64,000 nucleotides of DNA from positions 6,550,501 through 6,614,500 of the forward strand of contig NZ_CP094516.1 of assembly GCF_029909975.1 (NCBI RefSeq). Direction: 5' to 3'. Positions 15,334-24,251 of the stretch are shown one piece after another (position 1 is the stretch's first letter; each line of letters starts with the position of its first letter). Made by a program: the position numbers and the translations under genes. Under the pieces are notes generated by a model, which saw nothing but the letters and a program-made list of their open reading frames with translations, was not told the DNA's origin and searched no databases. This DNA is from Bradyrhizobium sp. ISRA430 (lineage in GTDB: Bacteria; Pseudomonadota; Alphaproteobacteria; Rhizobiales; Xanthobacteraceae).

Positions 15334-15650
15334 GGCGCATCGCCAAGAGTCCGCTCATCCAGATCAACGTCGACTTGCGCGAACTCTAGGCGGCGTCAAA
15401 TGAGCGGTGGTAGTAGCGGGCTGTTTCGCTGCAAGCGGAGGCGCTCGCGGTCTGCGTGTGTTCCGCGCTGCCGCATATGAGGAGCAGAATTCCGCGAAAT
15501 AGCCCCGAAATCCCTAAACGATGACCACACGACGCGGATTGCATGACGACCGCGCCGTTCGAGCTCTCTACGCGATGAAATGGTCCGGTGCAGACGAGCG
15601 GCGCAGGAAGCAGCCGATCCGTTCATCGCGAAAAAATCCAGGAGAAATGG
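15334..15650. other. Intergenic stretch, about 317 bp
   Basis: This region separates the divergent cytochrome c gene and the small secreted protein gene. Several short frames are open, but none has a ribosome binding site, family motif or export signal. No repeat-family member is visible. It should contain the promoters for both directions. Confidence 0.5.
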
Positions 15651-15959
15651 ATGAAGTTGGTGAAGACCTCTGTGATCGCATGCGCTCTCTCGGCTCTCAT
15701 TGCGACGCCCGTTTTTGCACAAGGTGCGTCACCCGGCGCGACTACACGCGGCACTGTGCAAAGCAAGCCCATGCAGGGCGGCGCGGTAGGCAGCGAGGAT
15801 GACGATGTCGGCGCACAGCCGGGTGCTGCTGGCGAGAAGACTGGCATGAAGTCCACCAAGGGGACGAAGGGCGCGGCCGGCACCACGGGCAGCGCAGCGC
15901 CCAGAGGGTCGGTCGATGGTTCCGCTTCGGGCAATGCCGCCGGCGGCAAGCGCTACTAA
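15651..15959 (+). CDS. Small secreted Gly/Ala/Ser/Thr-rich protein
   Basis: A 102-residue protein; AGGAG lies 7 bp before the ATG at 15651. A signal peptide is clear (MKLVKTSVIACALSALIATP, cleavage after VFA near residue 23). The mature part is low complexity, rich in Gly, Ala, Ser, Thr and Lys, with an acidic EDDD patch, a repeated TKGTKGAAG-type segment and a C-terminal GGKRY. No enzymatic motif or cysteine is present in the mature part. It is probably a disordered periplasmic protein of unknown role. A terminator follows directly. Confidence 0.65.
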   Translation: MKLVKTSVIACALSALIATPVFAQGASPGATTRGTVQSKPMQGGAVGSEDDDVGAQPGAAGEKTGMKSTKGTKGAAGTTGSAAPRGSVDGSASGNAAGGKRY

Positions 15960-15981
15960 CGCCGAGACGCGAAACAGCAAA

Positions 15982-16006
15982 CCTCCAGTCGCTTTGCGGC
16001 TGGAGG
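15982..16006. terminator. Intrinsic terminator
   Basis: An 11-bp stem CCTCCAGTCGC and GCGGCTGGAGG (one G-T pair) around TTT, followed by CCTTCTTGT. It ends the small secreted protein gene and can also serve the convergent arfB gene, whose stop is 13 bp further on. Confidence 0.8.
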
Positions 16007-16018
16007 CCTTCTTGTCAC

Positions 16019-16435
16019 TCAATCGTCGAAGCGCCCGCCGCGCTTCGCCTTGATGTCGCTGCGACGCTTCTTGCCTTCGAGCCGGCGTTGCTTGGAGGCG
16101 AATGTCGGCCGGGTCGCGCGCCGCGGCGTCGGCCGGACCATGGCCTCGGTCAGCATCCCGACGAGGCGGTCGACGGCGTCCTGCCGGTTGCGCTCCTGGG
16201 TGCGGAAGCGCTGCGCATGGATAACGATGACGCCGTCCTTGGTCATGCGCTGGCCGGCGATGCGGGCAAGGCGCAGGCTGGCGTCTTCCGGCAGGGTCAG
16301 CCTGCTTGTGTCGAAGCGCAGTTGGGCCGAGGTCGCGACCTTGTTGACGTTCTGCCCGCCCGGCCCGGAGGCACGGACGAAGCTGATCTCGATGTCGTCC
16401 TCGTCGATGGCAAGATCGCGGGATATCCGCAGCAT
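16019..16435 (-). CDS. arfB: Alternative ribosome-rescue factor ArfB (YaeJ)
   Basis: A 138-residue protein with the release-factor catalytic motif in SFVRASGPGGQNVNKVATSAQLRF (GGQ at about 27-29) and a C-terminal basic tail (RRATRPTFASKQRRLEGKKRRSDIKAKRGG) that in ArfB enters the empty mRNA channel of stalled ribosomes. It has no stop-codon-recognition domain, so it is a codon-independent peptidyl-tRNA hydrolase rather than RF1 or RF2. The start at 16435 (MLRISRDLAIDEDDI) fits family length; an in-frame ATG 12 codons upstream is less likely. Confidence 0.93.
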   Translation of the reverse strand: MLRISRDLAIDEDDIEISFVRASGPGGQNVNKVATSAQLRFDTSRLTLPEDASLRLARIAGQRMTKDGVIVIHAQRFRTQERNRQDAVDRLVGMLTEAMVRPTPRRATRPTFASKQRRLEGKKRRSDIKAKRGGRFDD

Positions 16436-16512
16436 GGTGGCACCAGGAAAAGATTCGGGTGCGCGCAACATAGCGGTTTTGGGTGAACTTGCCTTGCTGC
16501 GCTCTATCCGTT

Positions 16513-16537
16513 CCCTCCTCCCCTTGTGGGGGAGGGA
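16513..16537. repeat. CCTCCCC/GGGGGAGG hairpin
   Basis: A short GC-rich inverted repeat, CTCCTCCCC and GGGGGAGGGAG around TTGT, of the same kind as the units at 9,132-9,230. It lies in the gap between arfB and the downstream M16 gene. Confidence 0.45.
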
Positions 16538-16582
16538 GCGCAGTGTGTCATGTGTCTGAGCGCGGAGTACTACGACGCCGGC

Positions 16583-17956
16583 TCAGTTCGACTTCGTCAC
16601 CGGTGCTGCCGCGGGCTGCGCGGCGGCCTGCGGGGCGCGGCCGACGACCACGGTCAGGAGCCCCTGACCCCACAGGCGCTTGGCGGCCGCCTTCGCGTCG
16701 TCCAGCGTCACCGCATCGACGATCGCGTTGCGCTTCTCGATATAGTCGATCGGCAACTTGTCCTGCTGATACTGCAGCAGCGCCTGCGCGAGCTTGGAGG
16801 AGGTGTCGAGCGCCAGCATCTGCGAGCCCTTGAGGTAGGACTTGGCCTCGTCGAGCTCCTTCTGCGTCGGGCCCTCCTCGGCGATGCGGCGCACCTCCTT
16901 CTCGATGGCGTCGATCGTCTCGCCGGCGCGGTCGGCGCGGGTGCCGGTATTGCCGATGAACAGCGCCGAATGCTCCATCCACAGCAGCGATTCGAACACC
17001 GAGTAGGCGAGACCCCGCTTCTCGCGGACCTCGCGATAGAGCCGCGAGGACAATCCGCCGCCGCCCAGGATATGGTTGACGACATAGGCCGCCATGAAGT
17101 TCGGATCGTTGCGCTTGAAGCCGGGCCCGCCGAAGGTGATCACGGTTTGCGGCACGTCGAGCGGTACGAAGGCGCGCTGCGGCGGCTTTGCGGCTTCGAT
17201 GTCGGGGACCGGTGTAAGGTTGGCCTTGGCGGGCAGGCTGCCGAAGGTGTGGTCGAGCAGCTTGCCCAGGGTCGCGGGATCGACGTCGCCGACGACTGCG
17301 ACCTTCAGCGTGTCCCTGGCAAGCACGCGGCCGACATAGTCCTTCAAGTCTGCGACCGTGATGGTCGGTACGCTGTCCAGCGTGCCGTTGGTCTGCCGCC
17401 CGTAGGGATGATCGCCAAAGGCGGTCTCCAGGAACTTGCGGCTTGCCAGCGACGTCGGGTTGGTGGTCTCGCGGCGCAGCCCCGAGATGACTTGCGAGCG
17501 GATCCGCTCGACATCGACGGTGTCGAAATGCGGCGAGGTCAATGCCATCCGCAACAGATCGAAGGCTTCGTCCTTGTTGTCGCGCAGCATGCGCAGGCTG
17601 CCGCGGAAAGTGTCGCGGCTGGCGCTGAAGCTGAGCTCGATGGCACGGCGGTCCAGCCGTTCGTGGAACGTCTTGGAGTCGAGGTCGCCTGAGCCTTCGT
17701 CGAGGAGGTCGCCGACGAGATTGGCGACGCCAGCCTTGTCCTTGGGATCCTGGGACGAGCCGCCCGCGAACGAATATTCCATGGCGATCAGCGGCACCGT
17801 CGCGTCCTGGACGAACCAGGCCTCGATGCCGCCCGGCGAGACGAGATGCTGGATCTTTGCGGCGGCCTCGGACGGCGAAATCGCAGCCAGCGCCAGCGCA
17901 GCGCCGGTGACGAAGGACAGGGCGATCTGTCGTGCGGCAAGGAAGGGATGGGTCAC
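16583..17956 (-). CDS. M16 family protein, non-catalytic partner subunit
   Basis: A 457-residue exported protein. The GTG start at 17956 overlaps the stop of the upstream M16 gene (GTGA), so the two are translationally coupled. A signal sequence follows (FLAARQIALSFVTGAALALAA). The position of the zinc motif HxxEH is degenerate (VANLVGDLLDEGSGD), so this subunit should not bind zinc. It does keep the SRLYREVREKRGLAYSVF block with the Arg/Tyr pair that the non-catalytic half provides in two-chain M16B peptidases. It should form a periplasmic heterodimer with the upstream product. Confidence 0.88.
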   Translation of the reverse strand: MTHPFLAARQIALSFVTGAALALAAISPSEAAAKIQHLVSPGGIEAWFVQDATVPLIAMEYSFAGGSSQDPKDKAGVANLVGDLLDEGSGDLDSKTFHERLDRRAIELSFSASRDTFRGSLRMLRDNKDEAFDLLRMALTSPHFDTVDVERIRSQVISGLRRETTNPTSLASRKFLETAFGDHPYGRQTNGTLDSVPTITVADLKDYVGRVLARDTLKVAVVGDVDPATLGKLLDHTFGSLPAKANLTPVPDIEAAKPPQRAFVPLDVPQTVITFGGPGFKRNDPNFMAAYVVNHILGGGGLSSRLYREVREKRGLAYSVFESLLWMEHSALFIGNTGTRADRAGETIDAIEKEVRRIAEEGPTQKELDEAKSYLKGSQMLALDTSSKLAQALLQYQQDKLPIDYIEKRNAIVDAVTLDDAKAAAKRLWGQGLLTVVVGRAPQAAAQPAAAPVTKSN

Positions 17957-19344
17957 GAACGCTTCTCCTCGCGCTTGGCGGCAGCGGTGTCCTTGATCAG
18001 ATAGCCCGTCACCGAGCGCTTCTTCTCGAGCCACTTCTGTGCGGCGGCGCGAACCTGCTCGGCGGTGACGGCGCGGATGCGGTCCGGCCAGCTCCGGATG
18101 TCTTCGATCGACAGGCCCGTGGTCAGCGCGCCGCCATACCAGCGCGCCAGCACAGCCTGGTTGTCCTGGGCGTAGATCGCTTCGGCAATGAGCTGGGTCT
18201 TGACCCGTTCCAGGTCTTCGGCGCGGATCGGGTTCCGCACGATATCGGCGATGACGCCGTCGACCACCTGCTCAACCTCGGCAAAGCTGACGCCGGGCTT
18301 CGGCGCGGCCGAGATCGAGAACTGCGTCGGATCGAGCGAGATGCTCGAGTAGCTGGCGCTGGCGGAGACTGCGAGCGGCCGATCGACGACAAGCGCGCGA
18401 TAGAGATAGGAGTTGCTGCCGCTTCCCATCAACTGCGCGAGCACGTCGAGGGCTGCGCTCTCACCAAGCGCTGCCGTCGTCGCCGACGGCACCAGATAGT
18501 AGCGTCGCAGATTGGGCTGCTCGACGCGTGCGTCGGCGAGCGTGACAGTACGCGGGGCGCTCGGCTCCGGCTCCTGCGGACGGATGCGCCGCGCCGGGAT
18601 AGCGGGCTGGGCCGGGATCGGTCCGAAATTGCGCTCGATGAGCGGACGGACATCGGCGAGCTCGACGTCGCCGGCGATCACCAGGATCGCGTTGTTCGGC
18701 GCGTAGAAGCGGCGGTAGAAGGCGAGCGCATCCTCGCGGTCGAGCTTCTCGATCTCCTGGTGCCAGCCGATCACCGGCCGGCCATAGGGATGGTTGAGAT
18801 AGAGCGCAGCCATGATCTGCTCGTTGAGCCGGGCATCGGGATTGTTGGCGACGCGCATGTTGTACTCTTCGAGCACGACGTCACGCTCGGGCAGCACGTT
18901 CTCGTCCTTGAGGATGAGGCCGGTCATGCGGTCGGCCTCGAATTCCATCATGGTCGGCAACTGCTCGCGCGGCACGCGCTGGTAATAGTTGGTGTAGTCG
19001 ACCGAGGTCGATGCGTTCTCGTTGCCGCCGACGCGGAGCACGGTCTGGGAGAACTCGCCGACCGGATGCTTCTGCGTACCCTTGAACATCAGATGCTCGA
19101 GGAAATGAGCAAGTCCGGACTTGCCCGGCGTCTCGTCGGCCGAGCCGACCTTGTACCAGATCATCTCCGTGACCACGGGCGTGCGGTGGTCCGGGATGAC
19201 CACGACCTCGAGGCCGTTGCTGAGCGTGAAGCTCGCGGGCGGTGCAGATGTGACCGTGGTCTGGGCGAGCGCGCTGCCGGCCGAGAGGGCACATGTCGAG
19301 AGCAGCGCGGTGAGGAGGCAGGCAATCGATCGGTATGAGGGCAT
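17953..19344 (-). CDS. M16 family zinc metallopeptidase, catalytic subunit
   Basis: A 463-residue exported peptidase. The ATG at 19344 is used (AAGGAT about 8 bp upstream); a GTG lies one codon earlier. The signal peptide ends SALAQ near residue 28. The inverted zinc motif is intact in KSGLAHFLEHLMFKGT (HFLEH) with downstream acidic ligands in ENASTSVDYTNYYQRV. The C-terminal half lacks the Arg/Tyr pair that its partner has, so the two complement each other. It is probably a periplasmic oligopeptidase. The gene order lspA, unknown, M16, M16 is common in alphaproteobacteria. Confidence 0.9.
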   Translation of the reverse strand: MPSYRSIACLLTALLSTCALSAGSALAQTTVTSAPPASFTLSNGLEVVVIPDHRTPVVTEMIWYKVGSADETPGKSGLAHFLEHLMFKGTQKHPVGEFSQTVLRVGGNENASTSVDYTNYYQRVPREQLPTMMEFEADRMTGLILKDENVLPERDVVLEEYNMRVANNPDARLNEQIMAALYLNHPYGRPVIGWHQEIEKLDREDALAFYRRFYAPNNAILVIAGDVELADVRPLIERNFGPIPAQPAIPARRIRPQEPEPSAPRTVTLADARVEQPNLRRYYLVPSATTAALGESAALDVLAQLMGSGSNSYLYRALVVDRPLAVSASASYSSISLDPTQFSISAAPKPGVSFAEVEQVVDGVIADIVRNPIRAEDLERVKTQLIAEAIYAQDNQAVLARWYGGALTTGLSIEDIRSWPDRIRAVTAEQVRAAAQKWLEKKRSVTGYLIKDTAAAKREEKRS

Positions 19345-19540
19345 CACGATCCTTGTGAAAGCCCGGATCCTGATGTCCGGGCGTAAAAGCGCGGCATGCT
19401 ACACCGCGCGGCTTTGAGCTTCGCGTCACGAAGCAGAGAACGCCGTCAAGTTGAACTTAAAAATAGGTCATCTGCCGCGTCCAACCTACACCGGACAATT
19501 GCGGCAGTTCCACGCGTCCAAGCGCGCGCAGGCAAGGAGC

Positions 19541-20263
19541 CTATTGCTCCTTCTCCTTGCCGGACATGATGTCGTAGTACATCCGTCGCGACTTGTCCGG
19601 CCCGGCGCCATAAGCGTAGTTCGGAGACGGCGTCTGATATCCCGGCGGTGGCTCGACCAGCGACTGACGCGGGGGTTCGGACGTAAACTGCTTCTCCTCG
19701 GAGCTGTTGCCCTTGAACATGCCCAAGAGGCCGCCGGAATAGCCGAGCTCGGCCGGCATGAGCGAGGGGTTGCCGTTGGTGCCGGGCTGGATCGGATCGT
19801 TGTTCTCGCGGGTGGGCGTGGCCGTCTTGGCGGCATTCATTTCGGCCGGCGTCAGCGGCCGGGCGGCCTCCCAGTTCTCCTTTGCCTTGCTCGCCTTCTT
19901 CCGCGCGGCGATAGCCTCCTTGCGGCGTTTCTCGTCGGGATCCTTCGGCCAGTTCGGCGCAACGCTGGCTTGGGTCGAGGCGGGCGGCGGCAGATCGAGC
20001 TTGGGCGGCACGACGAGCGGCGAGCGCTCGCGGTACTCGATGCCGGGCTTTTCCATGCTCTTGGCGCCGAGGCCGGACATCAGGTTGTCGATGAGCTTCT
20101 CTTCGAAGGTCATGTCGTCATCGTCGTCGTCATCGCCGGCGCGGGCCGCGCCCGTTGCCATGACGAGGCCGATGCCAAGTGCGACGGCAGACAATTTCAG
20201 CACCCGCCAGATCCCCTGCTTGGGGTCTCGAACCATCGAACCGCTGGTCTCGGAGCTGCGCAT
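19541..20263 (-). CDS. Exported protein of unknown function with Asp run
   Basis: A 240-residue protein, start at 20263 (MRSSETSGSMVRDPKQG). A hydrophobic segment (VLKLSAVALGIGLVMATG) ends at AARA-GDDDDDDD, giving a mature protein that begins with seven aspartates. The rest is polar, Pro- and Lys-rich, with a short coiled region (DEKRRKEAIAARKKASKAKENWEAAR) and YGAGPDKSRRMYYDIMSGKEKEQ at the end. I recognise no domain. Its place between lspA and the M16 pair suggests an envelope role, and such proteins recur there in related genomes as far as I remember. A 7-bp hairpin (19,361-19,382) lies between it and the next gene. Confidence 0.7.
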   Translation of the reverse strand: MRSSETSGSMVRDPKQGIWRVLKLSAVALGIGLVMATGAARAGDDDDDDDMTFEEKLIDNLMSGLGAKSMEKPGIEYRERSPLVVPPKLDLPPPASTQASVAPNWPKDPDEKRRKEAIAARKKASKAKENWEAARPLTPAEMNAAKTATPTRENNDPIQPGTNGNPSLMPAELGYSGGLLGMFKGNSSEEKQFTSEPPRQSLVEPPPGYQTPSPNYAYGAGPDKSRRMYYDIMSGKEKEQ

Positions 20264-20355
20264 TACTGTACCTGTTCCATATTGTGGCAGATCGCCGCGC
20301 CAGGCACGGCCGACCCTCGCAAGCACGGTTCCACCCCCGGCCGTATCGGCCGGGA

Positions 20356-20850
20356 TCAGGGCGCTTTTGCGGCGGGTACCCCCAGGAAGGAATCATACAA
20401 TAGGGCCGCCACCCCAGCAACGATGGCCACGTCCGCCAGGTTGAAAACGTACCAATTATAGATCGTTTCGCCGATCTGGATGTGAAACAGGGCAAAATCG
20501 ACCACCGCGCCGTAGGCCAGGCGGTCGATGCCGTTGCCGATGGCGCCGCCGATGATGAGCCCCAGTGCCACCGTCGCGAGCCGGGTGTGCGACCGGGCCA
20601 TCCAGACCGCCAGCGCGACCACGGCGACCGCCTTCACGACCATCAGCGCGATCTGTGCCGCCTGACCGTCGTTCTGGAGCCAGCCGAAGCTGATCCCGAT
20701 ATTCCAGGCCAGCACCAGGTCGAAAAACGGCGTGAGGCGCACCACACCGCGATGGGCGAGGTCGAAGATGTTCAGCAGCCAGAGCTTTGAAGCCTGGTCG
20801 AGCACGACCGTGGCCACGGCCGAGATGATGCCGGCGCGGAGTGGGGTCAT
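20356..20850 (-). CDS. lspA: Lipoprotein signal peptidase (signal peptidase II)
   Basis: A 164-residue inner-membrane aspartic protease with four hydrophobic segments. It removes signal peptides from prolipoproteins after Lgt has added diacylglycerol. The catalytic pair is visible: Asp118 in GAVVDF and Asp140 in VFNLADV, together with the conserved NIGISFG and GNGIDR motifs. lgt is also in this window (57.4 kb). It sits between ileS and an unknown exported protein, the standard ileS-lspA arrangement. Confidence 0.96.
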   Translation of the reverse strand: MTPLRAGIISAVATVVLDQASKLWLLNIFDLAHRGVVRLTPFFDLVLAWNIGISFGWLQNDGQAAQIALMVVKAVAVVALAVWMARSHTRLATVALGLIIGGAIGNGIDRLAYGAVVDFALFHIQIGETIYNWYVFNLADVAIVAGVAALLYDSFLGVPAAKAP

Positions 20851-20885
20851 GCGGAGGTGCTCACTCCCGTGGCCAGAAACTCCGC

Positions 20886-21037
20886 CATCGTCCCGGCGAA
20901 GGCCGGGACCCCCGCGCGAGCGCTCTGCGCTCGTCGCGGTAACCCCGGGTGATAGTTGTTTGGAAGACTCGGGGTCATCGACCTTCGCTACGTTGGACAG
21001 CGGTGGTAATGGGTCCTGGCTTTCGCAAGGACGGCGG
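20886..21037. repeat. TCCCGGCGAAGGCCGGGACC inverted-repeat element, copy 1
   Basis: A left arm ATCGTCCCGGCGAAGGCCGG and a right arm GGGTCCTGGCTTTCGCAAGGACGG face each other about 100 bp apart; the left arm is itself a hairpin. Related elements are at 49,329-49,464 and 50,864-51,034. It fills the 195-bp gap between ileS and lspA, so lspA may need to be read through it. Confidence 0.55.
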
Positions 21038-21045
21038 GTGGAGAT

Positions 21046-24045
21046 TTAGACCGCTACCCCCAGCGCCTTCCACTCGCGCAGCGCCTTGGCGTCGCGCGGG
21101 GTGACATCGGGATATTCAGGATCTTCGCCAACCGTCGGTGAGATCTTCCAGGAGCGGGCGCATTTGGTGCCGACCGCCTTTTCGACCACGACGGCGACGC
21201 CGGGAACGGCATCAAGGCGGAACGCAGTAGCGGGCGCCTCGCCCTCACGCACCTCATAGCTCGAGGTGATGCAGACCTCGGCGAGATCGGTGTCGAACAG
21301 CGTCATCATCGTGTTCCGGTCAGCCACGTAGATCACCGGCGAGGCCTCGAGCGACGAGCCGATATTCTTGGCGGCGCGCTCGAGCTCCAATGCGCCGGTG
21401 ACGACGCGGCGAACGTTGCGGATCGTCTCCCATTTCGCGGCGAGCTTGTCGTCGCGGAGTTTTTCCAGACCTTCCGGGAACAGCGTCAGATGCACAGAGG
21501 GCTCGGCATCCGGTCTGTACATCCGCCAGGCTTCCTCCGCGGTAAAGCTCAGGATCGGCGCCAGCCATTTCAGGATCGCGTTGCAGAGCAGGTCGATCGT
21601 GGTCAGCGCCGCCTTGCGCGTCAGCGAGGACGGCGGATCGCAATAGAGCGTGTCCTTGCGGATGTCGAAATAGAACGCGGAGAGCTCGCTGTTGAGGAAG
21701 GCCGACAGGATCGCGACCACTGTCTTGTAGTCGAACTCCCGGTAGGCCTTGCGGACTGCGCTGGCGCGCACCGCGAGCTCGTGCAGCATCAGCCGTTCGA
21801 GCTCGGGCATCTCGGCCGGCGCGACCGCGTAGGCCGGCTTGTAGTGATGCAGCGTGCCGAGCATCCAGCGCACGGTGTTGCGCAGCTTGCGATAGGTCTC
21901 GACCGTGTTCTTCAGGATCTCGGGGCCGATGCGCTGGTCGTCGGTGTAGTCGCAGGCGGCGACCCAGAGCCGCAAAATGTCGGCGCCGGATTCCTTGATG
22001 ACCGCTTGCGGCTCGATCGTGTTGCCGAGCGACTTCGACATTTTGCGGCCGTGCTCGTCCTGGGTGAAGCCGTGCGTCAGCACGATGTCGTAGGGCGCGC
22101 GCCCCCGCGTTCCGCAGCTTTCCAGCAGCGAGGAGTGGAACCAGCCGCGATGCTGGTCCGAGCCCTCCAGATACATCACGGTGTCCTTGCCGCCGTCGAC
22201 CTTGCGCTTGATGCCGGCAAGGCCGGGGAAATGCACGGGGTCTTCGAGCACGAAGGCGTGCGTCGAGCCGGAATCGAACCAGACGTCGAGAATGTCGTCG
22301 ACCTTCTGCCAGTCCTCGCTCGCGCGCGGGCCGAGGAAGCGTTCGCGCGCGCCCTGCGCGTACCAGGCGTCGGCGCCTTCCTTCTCGAAGGCCTCGCCGA
22401 TCCGGACGTTGACCGCGTCGTCCTGGAGGATCTCGGCGGACCCGTCGCCCTTCTCGCGCACGAATACGGCGATCGGCACGCCCCAGGCGCGCTGGCGCGA
22501 GATCACCCAGTCAGGCCGCGCCTCGATCATGCCGTTGATGCGGTTCTCGCCCGATGGCGGCACCCATTGCGTCACCGAGATCGCCTGCAGCGCGCGGGCG
22601 CGCAGCGTGTCGCCGGATTTGGTCTTGCCGTTTACCGCGACGTCCTTGTCCATCGCGATGAACCATTGCGGCGTGTTGCGGAAGATCACCGGCTTCTTGG
22701 AACGCCAGGAATGCGGATACTGGTGCTTCAGCCGGCCGCGTGCGAGCAGCATGCCCCTGTCGACCAGCGCCTTGATCACGGCGTCGTTGGCGTCGCCCTT
22801 CTCGCCCTTGTCGTTGATGACGCGTTTGCCAACAAAACCCGGCGCATGATCGGTGTAGGCGCCGTTCTCGTCGACGGTGTAGGGGATCGCCGTGTTGATG
22901 CCGCGCGCATCCAAATCGCGCGCCTGCGCCATCCAGGCATCGAAGTCCTCGCGGCCATGGCCGGGCGCCGTGTGCACGAAGCCGGTGCCGGTGTCGTCGG
23001 TGACGTGGTCGCCCGGCAGCAGCGGCACGATGAACTCGTAGCCGCCGGCAAGGCCCTTCAGCGGATGGGCGCATTCGATCGCGTCCATGGTGTCGCCGGG
23101 AATGTCGCGCACCTTTTCATAGGCGTTCACGCGTGCCTGCTTGAACACCTCTTCGGCGAGCGCATCGGCGAGGATCAGGAGATCGCCTGTTTTGGCCCAG
23201 TTATCCGCCGGCGCATCCGTGACCTTGTAAAGGCCGTAGGCGATCTTGGGCGAGAACGAGATGGCGCGGTTGCCCGGCAGCGTCCAGGGTGTGGTGGTCC
23301 AGATCACGACACTTGCGGAGGCAAGCGCACCGTGTGCCGGAGAGATCACCGGGAATTTCACCCAGACCATGTCGGACGTGTAGTCCTCGTATTCGACCTC
23401 GGCTTCCGCCAGCGCCGTCTTCTCGACCACGCTCCACATCACCGGCTTGGAGCCGCGATAGAGCGTGCCGTTGGCGGCGAACTTCATCAGCTCGCGCGCG
23501 ATCTGGGCTTCCGCCGGATAGTTCATGGTGGCGTAGGGATGCGCCCAGTCGCCGATCACGCCGAGACGCTTGAATTCCTCGCGCTGCACGTTGAGCCAGT
23601 GCGTCGCATAGGCGCGGCATTCCCTGCGGAAGTCGATCATCGCGGCACTGTCGCGAAAATCCGGCTTCTGCTTGCCCTTCTTGCGATAGTTCTCCTCCTC
23701 GACCTTCCACTCGATCGGCAGGCCGTGGCAGTCCCAGCCCGGCACGTAGTTGGAATCGAAGCCGAGCATCTGCTGGCTCTTGGTGACGAGATCCTTCAGG
23801 ATCTTGTTCAGCGCGGTGCCGATATGGATGTTGCCGTTGGCATAGGGCGGGCCGTCATGCAGCACGAATTTTTCGCGGCCGCGTGCGGCGGCCCGCAGCT
23901 TCTCGTAGAGGCCGATCTCGTACCAGCGCTTGAGGATCTCCGGCTCGCGCTGCGGCAGGCCTGCGCGCATCGGGAATTCCGTCTGGGGCAGGAACAGCGT
24001 CTTGGAATAGTCTTTGGCGTCGGACTTTTGCGGCTTTTCGGACAT
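21046..24045 (-). CDS. ileS: Isoleucyl-tRNA synthetase
   Basis: A 999-residue class I synthetase charging tRNA-Ile. It has the HIGH motif as HIGT in [20 protein letters not shown], the editing domain with [16 protein letters not shown] and the [19 protein letters not shown] block, and KMSKS in [15 protein letters not shown]. The start at 24045 ([13 protein letters not shown]) fits the family; an upstream in-frame start gives an unrelated 22-residue extension. The C-terminal zinc finger of the E. coli enzyme, normally two CxxC pairs, is reduced to one cysteine (GTKCARSWK), so no zinc is expected there. It lies in the order ribF-ileS-lspA. Confidence 0.97.
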   Translation of the reverse strand: MSEKPQKSDAKDYSKTLFLPQTEFPMRAGLPQREPEILKRWYEIGLYEKLRAAARGREKFVLHDGPPYANGNIHIGTALNKILKDLVTKSQQMLGFDSNYVPGWDCHGLPIEWKVEEENYRKKGKQKPDFRDSAAMIDFRRECRAYATHWLNVQREEFKRLGVIGDWAHPYATMNYPAEAQIARELMKFAANGTLYRGSKPVMWSVVEKTALAEAEVEYEDYTSDMVWVKFPVISPAHGALASASVVIWTTTPWTLPGNRAISFSPKIAYGLYKVTDAPADNWAKTGDLLILADALAEEVFKQARVNAYEKVRDIPGDTMDAIECAHPLKGLAGGYEFIVPLLPGDHVTDDTGTGFVHTAPGHGREDFDAWMAQARDLDARGINTAIPYTVDENGAYTDHAPGFVGKRVINDKGEKGDANDAVIKALVDRGMLLARGRLKHQYPHSWRSKKPVIFRNTPQWFIAMDKDVAVNGKTKSGDTLRARALQAISVTQWVPPSGENRINGMIEARPDWVISRQRAWGVPIAVFVREKGDGSAEILQDDAVNVRIGEAFEKEGADAWYAQGARERFLGPRASEDWQKVDDILDVWFDSGSTHAFVLEDPVHFPGLAGIKRKVDGGKDTVMYLEGSDQHRGWFHSSLLESCGTRGRAPYDIVLTHGFTQDEHGRKMSKSLGNTIEPQAVIKESGADILRLWVAACDYTDDQRIGPEILKNTVETYRKLRNTVRWMLGTLHHYKPAYAVAPAEMPELERLMLHELAVRASAVRKAYREFDYKTVVAILSAFLNSELSAFYFDIRKDTLYCDPPSSLTRKAALTTIDLLCNAILKWLAPILSFTAEEAWRMYRPDAEPSVHLTLFPEGLEKLRDDKLAAKWETIRNVRRVVTGALELERAAKNIGSSLEASPVIYVADRNTMMTLFDTDLAEVCITSSYEVREGEAPATAFRLDAVPGVAVVVEKAVGTKCARSWKISPTVGEDPEYPDVTPRDAKALREWKALGVAV

Positions 24046-24251
24046 GAGGATGACTGGCTCGGAAGGGCGCGGGAACGGATGGCGACTGGAATCGCGGGGG
24101 TGAAACGACAAAATCCCGGTCTTGCGCCGAGCCGAAAGGCTCAGGCGGAAGCCGGGCCGCTAATCCCTATGATGCGCCGCGCAAACATGGGCTCTCCATA
24201 GCAGGCGGGCCGGGGAAGCGCAAAGGGGGCGGGCAGCAGGCCGTGGGCCCC

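Noticed and set aside
15588..15650. In-frame upstream start for the small secreted protein
   Set aside because: It would hide the signal peptide behind a polar stretch, whereas AGGAG is placed for the ATG at 15651.
21490..24201. Very long open frame (about 900 codons) antisense to ileS
   Set aside because: It mirrors the GC-biased third positions of ileS, has no ribosome binding site, and reads as low-complexity His/Arg/Gly sequence without motifs. Similar antisense frames lie opposite purD, xseA, uvrC, mutL, the GMC gene and both M16 genes.
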